From: an uncultured Anaerolineae bacterium
Lineage (GTDB): Bacteria > Chloroflexota > Anaerolineae > Anaerolineales > Villigracilaceae
NCBI GenBank assembly: GCA_937120535.1
Contig: CAKZJX010000035.1
Location: forward strand, 1-37,907
Length of the DNA stretch: 37,907 bases
Direction of reading: 5' to 3'
Position 1 is the stretch's first letter, and each line of letters begins with the position of its first letter. A program made the position numbers and the translations under genes. The notes under the pieces were generated by a model. The model was not told the DNA's origin. It was given only the letters and a program-made list of their open reading frames with translations, and did not search any database. Shown piece after piece: positions 1 through 7,427 of this stretch.

Positions 1-1
1 C

Positions 2-640
2 GGGGCCCGCTTCGATTTCAAGAACTCGGCGACCTGGGGCCCGCCCGACGAAGTGGTCGAGTGCGAGGACGAACGGTATGGACAGGTACGCCTGGAGCGT
101 TGGAATGGCCTGCACGAGCGTAAGGCGCCCACCCTGGTCTATGATGTGGTGCGGGCGAGCGTGCATCGTGAACGGCAGAAGCCACCTGCTGCCGTCTGGT
201 TTGCCTGGCTGTCGCCGCCAACGCTGCCGCCCGACATCACCGTCACCGCCGCCACGATCTGGAGCGCCTATGTCCACCGCTGGCCAATCGAGCCGGGGGT
301 GCGCTTCCGCAAGGAGAACCTGGGCTGGACCCTGCCCCGCTTTCAGCACGCCGAGACCAGCGATACCTGGACCCTGCTGGTGGCGTTGGCGCATTGGATG
401 CTCTTCCTGGCGCGTCCGCTGGTCGAGGATATGCCTTTGCCCTGGCAAAAGCCCCAGACACGCCTTACGCCCCAGCGGGTGCGGCAGAGCCTGAAGCCGA
501 TTTTCGCGCTGATCGGCTCGCCGGCTCGAGCACCCAAACAGCGCGGAAAACCGCCCGGCTGGCCCAACGGCAAGCCGCGCACGCCCAAACAGCGCTACAA
601 AGTGGTCAAGAAGGGCGCTGCGGCGGCGCAGCCGGCCTGA
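2..640 (+). CDS. DDE transposase, IS4-type, C-terminal part (5' end outside window)
   Basis: The reading frame is open from base 2, so the gene enters from the left edge and only its last 212 codons are visible. The fragment holds a clean Y-(2)-R-(3)-E-(6)-K signature (Y90, R93, E97, K104 of the visible part, in the context YVHRWPIE), which is the hallmark around the third catalytic acidic residue of IS4-related transposases. The tail is rich in Lys/Arg/Pro, as in many such enzymes. The first two catalytic Asp residues must lie outside the window, so intactness cannot be judged. No terminal inverted repeat could be recognised downstream of the stop. Family-level call is good; the exact IS subgroup is not determined. 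Confidence 0.8.
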   Translation, partial: GARFDFKNSATWGPPDEVVECEDERYGQVRLERWNGLHERKAPTLVYDVVRASVHRERQKPPAAVWFAWLSPPTLPPDITVTAATIWSAYVHRWPIEPGVRFRKENLGWTLPRFQHAETSDTWTLLVALAHWMLFLARPLVEDMPLPWQKPQTRLTPQRVRQSLKPIFALIGSPARAPKQRGKPPGWPNGKPRTPKQRYKVVKKGAAAAQPA

Positions 641-774
641 AAATGCGATTGGTAAGGTGCAAGTTCTTACCCTGATGAACCGTCAGGACGATAGCGTTTG
701 TCTAAACTCGAGCATAGAACGATCGCTTATTATACCCGACCAGGCCAATCGGCTTCGATTGTAGCTCATCTGGG

Positions 775-1110
775 GGGAGTGGATAAAAAGGGGATTTTTT
801 CACACAGAGACACAAAGACGCGGGGAGGCTCTGTGGTCTACGCGTTGCGTTCCCATGCGACTCACGTTGCACGGCGGAGTGGAGGCAGGGTCCCAAACAC
901 AGGCCGACCCCGAAGGGAAGAACGCCGAGGTAGGCCATGAGTCTCGCTCGCCTGGCGCGACGCTCGCGCTGTTTTTCGCGTGGTCCAGAAGCCTGAAAGG
1001 CAGCCTGGAAGATTTTTCTGTACTGCTTCCACTGCCGTCCATGGCGCAAGCAGCGTTTTCTGAACTATCCAGCTCATGTGTTTCAGTTTATCAACCCATA
1101 ATTTAGCCGC
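775..1110 (-). repeat. Dispersed repeat R1, copy A (long copy)
   Basis: Read on the minus strand, this runs from GGCTAAATTATGGGTT to the motif CCCCTTTTTATCCACTCCC. It matches 26137-26448 (plus strand) over nearly its whole length with scattered mismatches. Its distal about 75 bp, containing TCTGTGTCTCTGTGTGAAAA, recur at 2520-2588 and 16240-16316. No intact ORF is conserved between copies. It is most likely a decayed or non-autonomous mobile element; its family is unknown to me. Confidence 0.75.
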
Positions 1111-1115
1111 TCCCC

Positions 1116-1315
1116 TCATCTGCCTTCCCACTCCTCGGCCGGCGGTTCCTGCTCCCAACCGCGCAGGGTTCCCGTTTCGAGGATCTCGATCCCAGCCCGA
1201 GCGAAGTCTCGGCCAGGCGTCGGCCGAACGAGACGTCGGCGCCGCAGTCAACCAGGGCCTGGGTTTGCAGGCGGCCAAGGGCGACCAGGGACTCCGGCGC
1301 GTCTAGCCGAGGTGC
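1116..1315 (-). pseudogene. Decayed C-terminal fragment of a SAM-dependent methyltransferase
   Basis: Directly after the phosphatase stop, the minus strand stays protein-like: a segment reading RLDAPESLVALGRLQTQA, then GADVSFGRRLAE. The sense continues in another frame as DFARAGIEILETGTLRGW and EPPAEEWE, ending at TGA 1118-1116. The pattern (G-R-x-L, then FxxAG, then E-x-GTLRGW, then EEWE) resembles the C-terminal end of class I methyltransferases. One apparent single-base deletion near 1205 breaks the frame, and the R1 repeat cuts it off at about 1110. No start codon or SAM-binding motif remains. It reads as debris, not a gene. The family assignment is from memory of such C-termini and is tentative. 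Confidence 0.45.
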
Positions 1316-1840
1316 TCATTCATGCCAGGTGCGAACGAAGTTCACCTGTTCGTCGGTTTCAGGGGTGCGAGGGTAGTAGGGGCGGCGTGGATCGTCTTCC
1401 CACCAGCGCGCCAGTTGGCGCAGGGCTTCTTCACCGCTCAGACCATGACGCACCAGGTAGCAGCCCACGGCTGTGCCCGTGCGGCCGATCCCGCCCCAGC
1501 AGTGCAGGTAGACGTTGCGGCCACGAGTCAGGGCATCGTCGATCGTGTCGAGGATGACGAGCATTTCTTCGCGGCTGGGCAGGCCGAAGTCGCGAATCGG
1601 CAGGTGAAAGGTCTCGATGTTGAGGTTGAATTTGCGGGCTTGTTCACGCAGCAGGGGTTCGTATGGAGGAAGCTCGTCAGGTTGGGTCAAGTCAATGTAG
1701 GTATCTAGCCCTACTTTGAGGCAAGCGTTCAGCCGCTGTAGGACGCGCTCGCGATTGAACCCGCCCGGATATTCGCCGGCAAGGAAACGCTTGGGGATGA
1801 CCCAGTAGGAGTTGGGGATGGGGAGGTAACGCCGGTGCAT
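1316..1840 (-). CDS. Dual-specificity/tyrosine-type protein phosphatase
   Basis: A 174-residue cysteine-dependent phosphatase. The P-loop signature HCxxGxxRT is intact (H113, C114, R120, T121 in HCWGGIGRT), and an upstream PIRDFGLPS segment offers D84 as a candidate general acid. The product should be cytoplasmic: no signal peptide or membrane segment is visible. The ATG at 1840 was chosen over a TTG at 1855 because it gives the usual N-terminus and sits one base past the methyltransferase stop (TGA-T-ATG), suggesting translational coupling. Neighbours are a methyltransferase and a radical-SAM-like protein on the same strand. The substrate is unknown and could be a protein, nucleotide or phosphoinositide-like compound. 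Confidence 0.8.
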   Translation of the reverse strand: MHRRYLPIPNSYWVIPKRFLAGEYPGGFNRERVLQRLNACLKVGLDTYIDLTQPDELPPYEPLLREQARKFNLNIETFHLPIRDFGLPSREEMLVILDTIDDALTRGRNVYLHCWGGIGRTGTAVGCYLVRHGLSGEEALRQLARWWEDDPRRPYYPRTPETDEQVNFVRTWHE

Positions 1841-1841
1841 A

Positions 1842-2444
1842 TCACTTCTGGGCAACCGCCCACATGTTCAGCATGAATTCAAAGTAGCCAAATTTTAGTT
1901 TGGTCATTTCGAAGCCGGCACGCCCAAAATACCAACCGATCAGGGGAAGGGTGTAGGCGAAGACGTGTTCGCCGATCTCTTCGGCGCTCACTAGCCCCAG
2001 CCGGGCCATAAGCTTGAGCAGCCCGTCGGACCAGGCGGCCGGAGTGGTCAGGATCACGACCCCGCCCGGCCGAAGCACACGGTAGGTTTCTTGGAAGAGC
2101 AAGACCAGGCTGTTGGGATTCAGATGCTCTACTACGGCCAGCAGGGTGATGACGTTGAAGAAATTGTCTTCAAATGGCAGGCGGGGTGTGGAGTTCAGGT
2201 CCAGTGTGTGCCATTTGATGTTCAGACGACGGCCGTCCTCGCTGGGCGGCAGTTGGTCTACAGCAAATTTTTGTTTGAAGACGGTGTGAGCTAGGAAATA
2301 GGGATAGGAGCCGCAACCGATGTCGAGGATGCGACCATCACGTAGGTGAGACGGGATGAGGGCGTTGGCTTGCTGGGCACGCAGTTTGGCCAATAGGGGC
2401 TCGAGCAAACCCTTGCCACGGGTGAAACGGGATGGTTTGGACAT
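1842..2444 (-). CDS. Class I SAM-dependent methyltransferase
   Basis: A 200-residue protein with a Rossmann-type SAM fold: motif I LDIGCGSYP (about 40-48), acidic end of beta-2 near D63, VVEHL at about 104-108 and RVLRPGGVVILTTP at about 122-135. These features place it in the Methyltransf_11/25-like group; the substrate is not predictable. ATG 2444 was chosen although the frame is open further upstream, because the upstream part is encoded by the R1 repeat fragment and lacks motif content. No strong Shine-Dalgarno is visible. The gene is coupled to the phosphatase downstream. The R1 fragment (2520-2588) separates it from the radical-SAM-like gene, so co-transcription with that gene may have been altered by the insertion. 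Confidence 0.8.
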   Translation of the reverse strand: MSKPSRFTRGKGLLEPLLAKLRAQQANALIPSHLRDGRILDIGCGSYPYFLAHTVFKQKFAVDQLPPSEDGRRLNIKWHTLDLNSTPRLPFEDNFFNVITLLAVVEHLNPNSLVLLFQETYRVLRPGGVVILTTPAAWSDGLLKLMARLGLVSAEEIGEHVFAYTLPLIGWYFGRAGFEMTKLKFGYFEFMLNMWAVAQK

Positions 2445-2519
2445 GAGTTGGTAAGGTGAGGGTTTGGTGGAAGGGGATTTTATCATGTTTGTGCCACAGA
2501 TTGGCCACGGTTGCACAGA

Positions 2520-2588
2520 GGGAGTGGATAAAAAGGGGATTTTTTCACACAGAGACACAGAGACACCAGGAGGTTCTGTGGTCTACGC
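2520..2588 (-). repeat. Dispersed repeat R1, copy B (terminal fragment)
   Basis: On the minus strand the segment runs from GTAGACCACAGAACCTCC to CCCCTTTTTATCCACTCCC, nearly identical to the end of copy A. It lies 10 bp after the stop of the radical-SAM-like gene and upstream of the methyltransferase, inside what would otherwise be an operon. Only the terminal about 70 bp of R1 are present. Confidence 0.8.
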
Positions 2589-2597
2589 AAGGAGCTT

Positions 2598-3743
2598 TTA
2601 GTGTGAGGCGGGGTAGATGTGTTCCCATGAGTCGGTGAGTAGGTTGCCCAATACGCGGCCGGCATGGCCTTGGGCCGGCAACACGTCGCCGTCAGGTTCG
2701 ACGTAGAGCCAGGCGCAGCCGGCCCCATCCGGTAATCCTTCTTCGGCGGTTTCTAGGGCGGCCGGATGGGCCGCAGAGTAGGGCACGGGCAAGTCCCAGC
2801 GCAGGGAGAGCTGTAGCTCGGCGGCACGGTGACGGGCGGCGTGAAGCTGTTCGGCTAAGGCGGGATCGGAAGCGCTCAGCGAGAGGCTGTTCACGCCAAG
2901 CGAGGCCAGATGCTCGAGGATGGCCGGGTAGTCTTCGACGTTTTCTGGGGTTAAGGTGAGATGGACGGTGGTATATAGGTCTTCGGGAAGAACAACGCTC
3001 AGCGCTTGCCAGGAGAGGGGAAGGGTCGGCTGTAGGACAAACATCAGGTGATCTAAACCGGTTTGCAGCAGCGTTTCTAGGTAGGACCGCTCGGCTAGTT
3101 TCAGACCGTTGCTCAGTAGACCACAAACCATGCCAAGCGACTCGGCGTGTTGAATGAGAAGCGATAAGTCGTCGCGCAGGGTGGGTTCACCGCCGGTGAA
3201 GGTGACATGGGGAATGCCAAAGCTCCAGGCTTTGTTGAGGATGAGCCGCCATTCGTCAGTGGTCATTTCACGGGTGACACGCTTGGTTGGGGCAAGTTGA
3301 GAGGGGATGCCTTCGGGTAAGCGGTAGGTGAGGGCGCAGTCGAGACGCAGCGGGGCGGTGAGATTGGCTGAGTGCGGCGCGACCCGCTCGAGGTCCAAGA
3401 AGGAGACCGGGTCCAGGTCGGGGGTTTCGATCAGAGTTTGGATGCGATGGGCAAAATCGGTGTAGTCTTCAAGGGCTCGTTGCTTGCTGATGCGGTAGCG
3501 CGAAGCGATCGTTTGAGCCACTTGCTCGATCGGCGTGCCCTTGATGTAGTGATAGGCGTATTCAGCGGCCGTTCGGTTGAGGCGCAATACGGTGGAGGCA
3601 TTTAGGATGAGTAGACCGCTGCCATCCTGGTGAAGGCGCAGGTGAATGCGCAACGGTTTGTTCTCTGGATGTAGGTGGTAGAGGCCGGCCGGAAGGGGCT
3701 TAATCGGTTTGAAGGAATCTGCAAGGCGATTGAAGATTTTCAT
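2598..3743 (-). CDS. PqqD-domain radical-SAM-like protein lacking the iron-sulfur cysteines
   Basis: A 381-residue protein. Residues about 30-105 look like a PqqD/RRE-type winged-helix domain. Residues about 130-330 resemble a radical SAM barrel of the SPASM peptide-modifying type, with the diagnostic FTGGEPTLRDDL at about 182-193 and LLSNGLKL at 209-216. The C-terminus (EPDGDVLP, then GNLLTDSWEHIY) looks like a SPASM tail. However, the CxxxCxxC motif that binds the [4Fe-4S] cluster is absent: around 133-146 only C136 remains, and the protein has three Cys in total (C136, C207, C343). The SPASM cysteine expected after DVLP is Ala/Gln. It is probably a pseudoenzyme or a peptide-binding partner. 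Start ATG 3743 has an ideal AAGGAGG. Confidence 0.7.
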   Translation of the reverse strand: MKIFNRLADSFKPIKPLPAGLYHLHPENKPLRIHLRLHQDGSGLLILNASTVLRLNRTAAEYAYHYIKGTPIEQVAQTIASRYRISKQRALEDYTDFAHRIQTLIETPDLDPVSFLDLERVAPHSANLTAPLRLDCALTYRLPEGIPSQLAPTKRVTREMTTDEWRLILNKAWSFGIPHVTFTGGEPTLRDDLSLLIQHAESLGMVCGLLSNGLKLAERSYLETLLQTGLDHLMFVLQPTLPLSWQALSVVLPEDLYTTVHLTLTPENVEDYPAILEHLASLGVNSLSLSASDPALAEQLHAARHRAAELQLSLRWDLPVPYSAAHPAALETAEEGLPDGAGCAWLYVEPDGDVLPAQGHAGRVLGNLLTDSWEHIYPASH

Positions 3744-3846
3744 AGGCCCTCCTTACGGGATAGGATGAGCTGGAGCAAGCATCGGAAGCGCCTGGGCCGG
3801 GAAAGACGATCGCTGCTCCAATGGACAACAGGGTTTTGGCGTTCAT
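3700..3846 (-). CDS. Small ORF (48 aa) overlapping the radical-SAM-like gene; possible peptide precursor
   Basis: ATG 3846 is preceded by AGGAGA at a 9-base spacing, and a candidate promoter lies just upstream, so translation initiation is plausible. The product starts MNAKTLLSIGAAIVFPGPGA, continues with ACSSSSYP, and has Cys residues at positions 24 and 42. It overlaps the first 44 bases of the next gene in another frame, which fits translational coupling. Small Cys/Ser-containing peptides next to PqqD/SPASM proteins are often modified-peptide precursors. Here that is only a suggestion, because the adjacent protein lacks its catalytic cysteines and I do not recognise the peptide. It could instead be a leader used only for coupling. 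Confidence 0.35.
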   Translation of the reverse strand: MNAKTLLSIGAAIVFPGPGASDACSSSSYPVRRAYENLQSPCRFLQTD

Positions 3847-3867
3847 CCGTTTTGTCTCCTGATTAAC

Positions 3868-3897
3868 AGTGTAGCACGGATAGTGGGGATTGAACAA
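3868..3897 (-). promoter_or_regulatory. Candidate sigma70-type promoter for the 3846/3743 genes
   Basis: Minus strand TTGTTC (3897-3892), an 18-base spacer, then TACACT (3873-3868). The start site would fall just before the AGGAG of the small ORF, giving a very short untranslated leader. Confidence 0.45.
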
Positions 3898-4181
3898 TAG
3901 ACGTTTGTCGTGAAAGTTTCCTGGATGTAACGCGTATTGTTCCAGCCGCCCATGTCCTTTTATCACCCGTACCATCTTGGCAGCGCGTTGACCAGGCGCA
4001 AGCGATGTCATCCGCGGCGGTGGCCACTTCCTCCCCGCTTTCGATTGCGCCTTCCTTCAGCCGGCTCAGTACTGTCCAGAACGTGCTCAAACTTTGTGAG
4101 TATGCTACAAAGTTAGATTTTGAAAAGCCCTGCTGGGTGGTAGGGGAGGGCAGAGATGTGCATCTTTCGGCTCTTACCCTC
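3898..4181. other. Intergenic region downstream of leuB
   Basis: No gene can be supported. A weak terminator candidate for the leuB operon lies at 4127-4151 (minus: GCCCT, 15-base loop, AGGGC, then TTTT). A perfect 7-bp inverted repeat ACTTTGT/ACAAAGT with a 9-base loop lies at 4091-4113. A TTG-initiated minus frame from 4090 begins in a protein-like way (MSTFWTVLSRLKEGAIE) but then loses sense, and an overlapping frame from ATG 4011 picks up. This could be a broken small gene, but it is not called as such. Confidence 0.4.
4091..4113. repeat. Perfect inverted repeat, 7-bp arms
   Basis: ACTTTGT, 9-base loop, ACAAAGT, about 70 bases past the leuB stop. It has no T-tract on either side and could be a processing hairpin or an operator. 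Confidence 0.4.
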
Positions 4182-5240
4182 TCACAGGTGCGCTACAATG
4201 GCGTCGGTCATTTGGGTGGTTCGCAGAGTGCCCCCCAGGTCAGCGGTGCGCGCCCCATCGGCGATGGCCCGTTCGACGGCTTGCTCGATGGCTGTCGCTT
4301 CAGCCTCTAGCTGGAACGAATAGCGCAACATCATGGCTGCTGAGAGGATGGCCCCGATGGGGTTGGCGATCCCTCGGCCGGCGATGTCGGGCGCAGAACC
4401 ATGGATGGGTTCATAGAGGCCGGGCCCTTGCTCGCCCAGGCTGGCTGAGGGCAGTAGCCCCATCGAGCCGGCCAAGACCGAGGCTTCGTCGGTCAAAATA
4501 TCGCCAAACATGTTTTCGGTGACCACCACATCCAGAGCGGCCGGCGAGGCGATCAGCCGCATTGCAGCGGTGTCTACCAGCACGTGTTCGAGCGTGATCT
4601 CGGAGTGTTCTCGACCGACTTGAGTGGCGATTTGTCGCCATAGGCGCGAGGACTCGAGAACATTGGCCTTGTCCACCGAGGTGACCTTTTTGCGTCGTCC
4701 GGCAGCCAACCGGAAGGCCAATTCGATCACCCGCCGAATCTCGTAGTCGTAGTATTCCAGCGTATCTACCGCCCACTCATAGCCGTTGCGCAAACGGCGT
4801 TCTTTGGGTTGACCGAAGTATAAGCCGCCTGTCAGTTCACGCACCACGATCAGATCTACACCGGCCAGCTTCTCCGGCTTGAGCGGAGAGGCGTCGATCA
4901 ATGGTGGATGCGCCTTTACCGGCCGCAGGTTGGCAAACACCCCAAGCCCCTTGCGCAGGGCCAGCAGGCCGCGCTCCGGGCGGTCTTTGGCGTTTAGATC
5001 GTCCCACTGGGGGCCGCCTACTGCGCCGAGCAAGACGGCGTCGGAGGCTAGGCAATCGGCTAGGGTTTCTTCGGTGAGCGATTGGCCGAAGCGGTCGATC
5101 GAACACCCGCCGATCAGGCGTTCGGTATAGCGGATCGTATGGTTATAGCGAGCGGCAATGGCGTCGAGCACGCGCACTGCTTCGGCTATGACTTCTGGGC
5201 CGATGCCATCGCCGGGGAGGAGGGTGATGTGCAGGTTCAT
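4182..5240 (-). CDS. leuB: 3-isopropylmalate dehydrogenase
   Basis: A 352-residue NAD-dependent decarboxylating dehydrogenase that oxidises 3-isopropylmalate to 2-oxoisocaproate in leucine synthesis. In the citramalate route, the same enzyme type turns 3-methylmalate into 2-oxobutyrate. Visible family marks are LLPGDGIGPEV at the N-terminus, VRELTGGLYFGQPKERR in the substrate region, VDKANVLESSRLWR, and the cofactor region EPIHGSAPDIAGRGIANPIGAILS. Length is normal. It is the last gene of the operon, 5 bases after the cimA stop. ATG 5240 is preferred over a TTG at 5249 that would overlap cimA; no clear ribosome binding site is seen, so translation is probably coupled. Confidence 0.95.
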   Translation of the reverse strand: MNLHITLLPGDGIGPEVIAEAVRVLDAIAARYNHTIRYTERLIGGCSIDRFGQSLTEETLADCLASDAVLLGAVGGPQWDDLNAKDRPERGLLALRKGLGVFANLRPVKAHPPLIDASPLKPEKLAGVDLIVVRELTGGLYFGQPKERRLRNGYEWAVDTLEYYDYEIRRVIELAFRLAAGRRKKVTSVDKANVLESSRLWRQIATQVGREHSEITLEHVLVDTAAMRLIASPAALDVVVTENMFGDILTDEASVLAGSMGLLPSASLGEQGPGLYEPIHGSAPDIAGRGIANPIGAILSAAMMLRYSFQLEAEATAIEQAVERAIADGARTADLGGTLRTTQMTDAIVAHL

Positions 5241-5245
5241 CGTGT

Positions 5246-6802
5246 TCAATGAGCCATCAACAGGCCATATTCAATGGCATCTGCCAGGGCGCGCCAGGAG
5301 GCTTCGATGATGTTGGTGCTAGCTCCCACGGTGCTCCAGCGGTGGGTGCCGTTCTGCATGTCAATCAGCACGCGCGTCATAGCAGCCGTGCCGTTGTTGC
5401 CGTCTAAGATGCGGACTTTGTAGTCAGCCAGTTGGAAGGAATTCAAGATCGGGTAATAGGGGAGCAGGGCCTTGCGTAGGGCCAAGTCGAGAGCGTTGAC
5501 CGGGCCGTTGCCTTCAGCAGCGGTGTGCAAGATTTCGCCGTTTACCCGCACTTTGACGGTGGCCTCGGCGAAGATGCCGCGTCCGTAGCGATGTTCTACG
5601 TTGACCAAGAAGTCAATCAGTTCAAAGGGCGGCCGGTAGTTCGTCTCCTGACGTTTGAGCATCATCGCTACAGAGGCTTCAGCGGCTTCAAAGGAGAAGC
5701 CCCGCGCTTCGAGTTCTTTGATCTCTTTGAGCACCGGCAACACTTCCTCGCCTTCCATTTCTATACCGTGCTCCTCGGCCTTGGAGAGCAGGTTGCCGCG
5801 GCCAGAAAGGTCGGAGACCACTACTCGCATGCGGTTGCCCACTTTTTCGGGCCGGATGTGTTGGTAGGATTGGGGCGAACGGCGCATGGCCGCCACATGG
5901 ACGCCGCCTTTGTGAGCAAAAGCGCTCTTGCCCACATAGGGCAGATGATCGTTGGGGGTCACATTGGCCACTTCGTCCACAAAGTGAGAGAGCTCGGTGA
6001 GTTTGACTAGGTGACCAGGCGGGAGACACTGGTAGCCCATCTTGAGTTCTAGATCGGGGAGGATCGAGCATAGGTTGGCATTGCCGCAGCGTTCTCCCAC
6101 GCCGTTGATTGTGCCCTGGACCTGAATGGCGCCCTCGCGCACAGCAATCAGGGAGTTCACTACGGCGCATTCAGCATCGTTGTGGGCGTGGATGCCAAAG
6201 GGGAATGGAATGGCCTGCTTGGTCTCTCGTATTATGCGCTCGATTTCCCAAGGGAGGGTTCCGCCATTCGTGTCGCATAGGACCACAATCTCAGCGCCCC
6301 CACGGATGGCCGCCCGCAGGGTTTCTAGAGCATAAGAAGGATCGGCTTTGTAGCCATCGAAGTAGTGTTCTGCGTCGTAGATCACCCGTCGGTTGTGGGC
6401 GCGCAGGTAGGCTACCGATTGTTCAATGATGCGCAGGTTGTCGTCTAGCGTGGTGAGCAGGACATCGGTCACGTGCAGCGTCCAGGATTTGCCGAAGAGG
6501 GTGCAGACCGGCGCCTTGGAGGCGAGTAGGGCTTGGATGTTAGGGTCGTCTTCAGGGCCGGCCTTTGCCCGACACGTCGAGCCAAAGGCAGCAATCAGGG
6601 CGTGTTTCCATTCCAGGTCGGCGGCACGGCGAAAGAATTCAGCATCTTTGGGGTTCGATCCCGGCCAACCGCCCTCGATGAACGCTACACCGAGATCGTC
6701 GAGCCGCTGGGCGATCCGAATTTTGTCATTGGCCGATAGGTTAAAGCCTTCCGATTGTGTTCCATCACGCAAGGTGGTGTCGTAAATCTGAATGTATGTC
6801 AT
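5246..6802 (-). CDS. cimA: (R)-citramalate synthase
   Basis: A 518-residue member of the HMGL/DRE-TIM metallolyase family. The N-terminus YDTTLRDGTQSEGFNLS and the inserted GGWPGSNPKD motif mark the CimA subgroup, distinct from LeuA, which reads DGEQSPGA. It condenses acetyl-CoA with pyruvate to citramalate, the first step of threonine-independent isoleucine synthesis. The metal-site HAHND is seen at about residue 205. The C-terminal part carries a LeuA_dimer-like regulatory domain, as expected for isoleucine feedback. ATG 6802 follows AGGAG at a good distance. Lying between leuD and leuB, it shares these downstream enzymes, which explains the gene order. Confidence 0.93.
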   Translation of the reverse strand: MTYIQIYDTTLRDGTQSEGFNLSANDKIRIAQRLDDLGVAFIEGGWPGSNPKDAEFFRRAADLEWKHALIAAFGSTCRAKAGPEDDPNIQALLASKAPVCTLFGKSWTLHVTDVLLTTLDDNLRIIEQSVAYLRAHNRRVIYDAEHYFDGYKADPSYALETLRAAIRGGAEIVVLCDTNGGTLPWEIERIIRETKQAIPFPFGIHAHNDAECAVVNSLIAVREGAIQVQGTINGVGERCGNANLCSILPDLELKMGYQCLPPGHLVKLTELSHFVDEVANVTPNDHLPYVGKSAFAHKGGVHVAAMRRSPQSYQHIRPEKVGNRMRVVVSDLSGRGNLLSKAEEHGIEMEGEEVLPVLKEIKELEARGFSFEAAEASVAMMLKRQETNYRPPFELIDFLVNVEHRYGRGIFAEATVKVRVNGEILHTAAEGNGPVNALDLALRKALLPYYPILNSFQLADYKVRILDGNNGTAAMTRVLIDMQNGTHRWSTVGASTNIIEASWRALADAIEYGLLMAH

Positions 6803-6811
6803 GGGCTACTC

Positions 6812-7405
6812 CTAAGAGGGAAATGATGTGCGTTGTTCAAAGGCGGCAATTTCGTTTTCAAAGCGCAGGAGATAGCCGAGTTCGTCGATGCCGTTGAGCA
6901 GGCAGGTTTTGTTGAAGGGATCGATGGGGAAGGTCACCTGTCCGCCTGGGAAGGAAAGGGTCTGGGAGGCCAGGTCGATGGTCAACCGAGCGTTCGGGTC
7001 GGCTCGTACCTGTTCGATCAGGTGACGATGAGTGTCGGGGTCTACCACAACAGGCAGCAAGCCGTTTTTCAGGGCGTTGTTGCGGAAGATGTCGGCGAAG
7101 GAGGTGCTGATCGCCGCCCGAATGCCAAAGCTCAACAACGCCCAGGGCGCATGTTCGCGGCTGGAGCCGCAGCCGAAGTTGTCGCCGGCAATCAGGATCT
7201 GGGCGCCGGCTGCATCGGGCTTGTTCAGCGGAAAATCGGGGTTGGGCCGGCCATCGGGCAGATAGCGCCAATGGTAGAACAGGGCGTCGGCCAGGCCGTT
7301 TTTGTCGGTAATTTTCAGAAACTGGGCCGGGACGATCTGATCGGTGTCAATATCGTTGATAGGAAGAAGCACAGCGCGTGAAGTAACGGTTGTGAATTGG
7401 GGCAT
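6812..7405 (-). CDS. leuD: Isopropylmalate isomerase, small subunit
   Basis: A 197-residue swivel-domain subunit of the LeuCD aconitase-family isomerase. Visible motifs are [15 protein letters not shown] near the N-terminus, [17 protein letters not shown], and [21 protein letters not shown], all typical. It pairs with LeuC to isomerise 2-isopropylmalate and probably also citramalate. ATG 7405 (MPQFTTV) with GGAG six bases upstream is preferred to a further upstream start. It lies 22 bases after the leuC stop and 9 bases before cimA. Confidence 0.95.
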   Translation of the reverse strand: MPQFTTVTSRAVLLPINDIDTDQIVPAQFLKITDKNGLADALFYHWRYLPDGRPNPDFPLNKPDAAGAQILIAGDNFGCGSSREHAPWALLSFGIRAAISTSFADIFRNNALKNGLLPVVVDPDTHRHLIEQVRADPNARLTIDLASQTLSFPGGQVTFPIDPFNKTCLLNGIDELGYLLRFENEIAAFEQRTSFPS

Positions 7406-7427
7406 AGGGACTCCGATAAGCAAGGGG

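Larger units (their letters stand above)
641..1315. other. Intergenic region with repeat and gene remnant
   Basis: No intact gene. It holds the tail of the transposase locus (641-774), an R1 repeat copy (775-1110) and a decayed methyltransferase C-terminus (1116-1315), each listed separately. Open frames in the repeat have no recognisable domain and no ribosome binding site. Confidence 0.7.

Noticed and set aside
702-1049. Open frames within the R1 repeats as genes
   Set aside because: Frames are not conserved between copies A and D and have no start signals.
1842-2558. Long form of the methyltransferase starting at 2558
   Set aside because: The extra 38 residues come from the R1 fragment, not from the gene family.
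3863-4090. 75-aa TTG-initiated gene between leuB and the radical-SAM-like gene
   Set aside because: Only its first 30 residues look protein-like; there is no family and the rest lacks sense.
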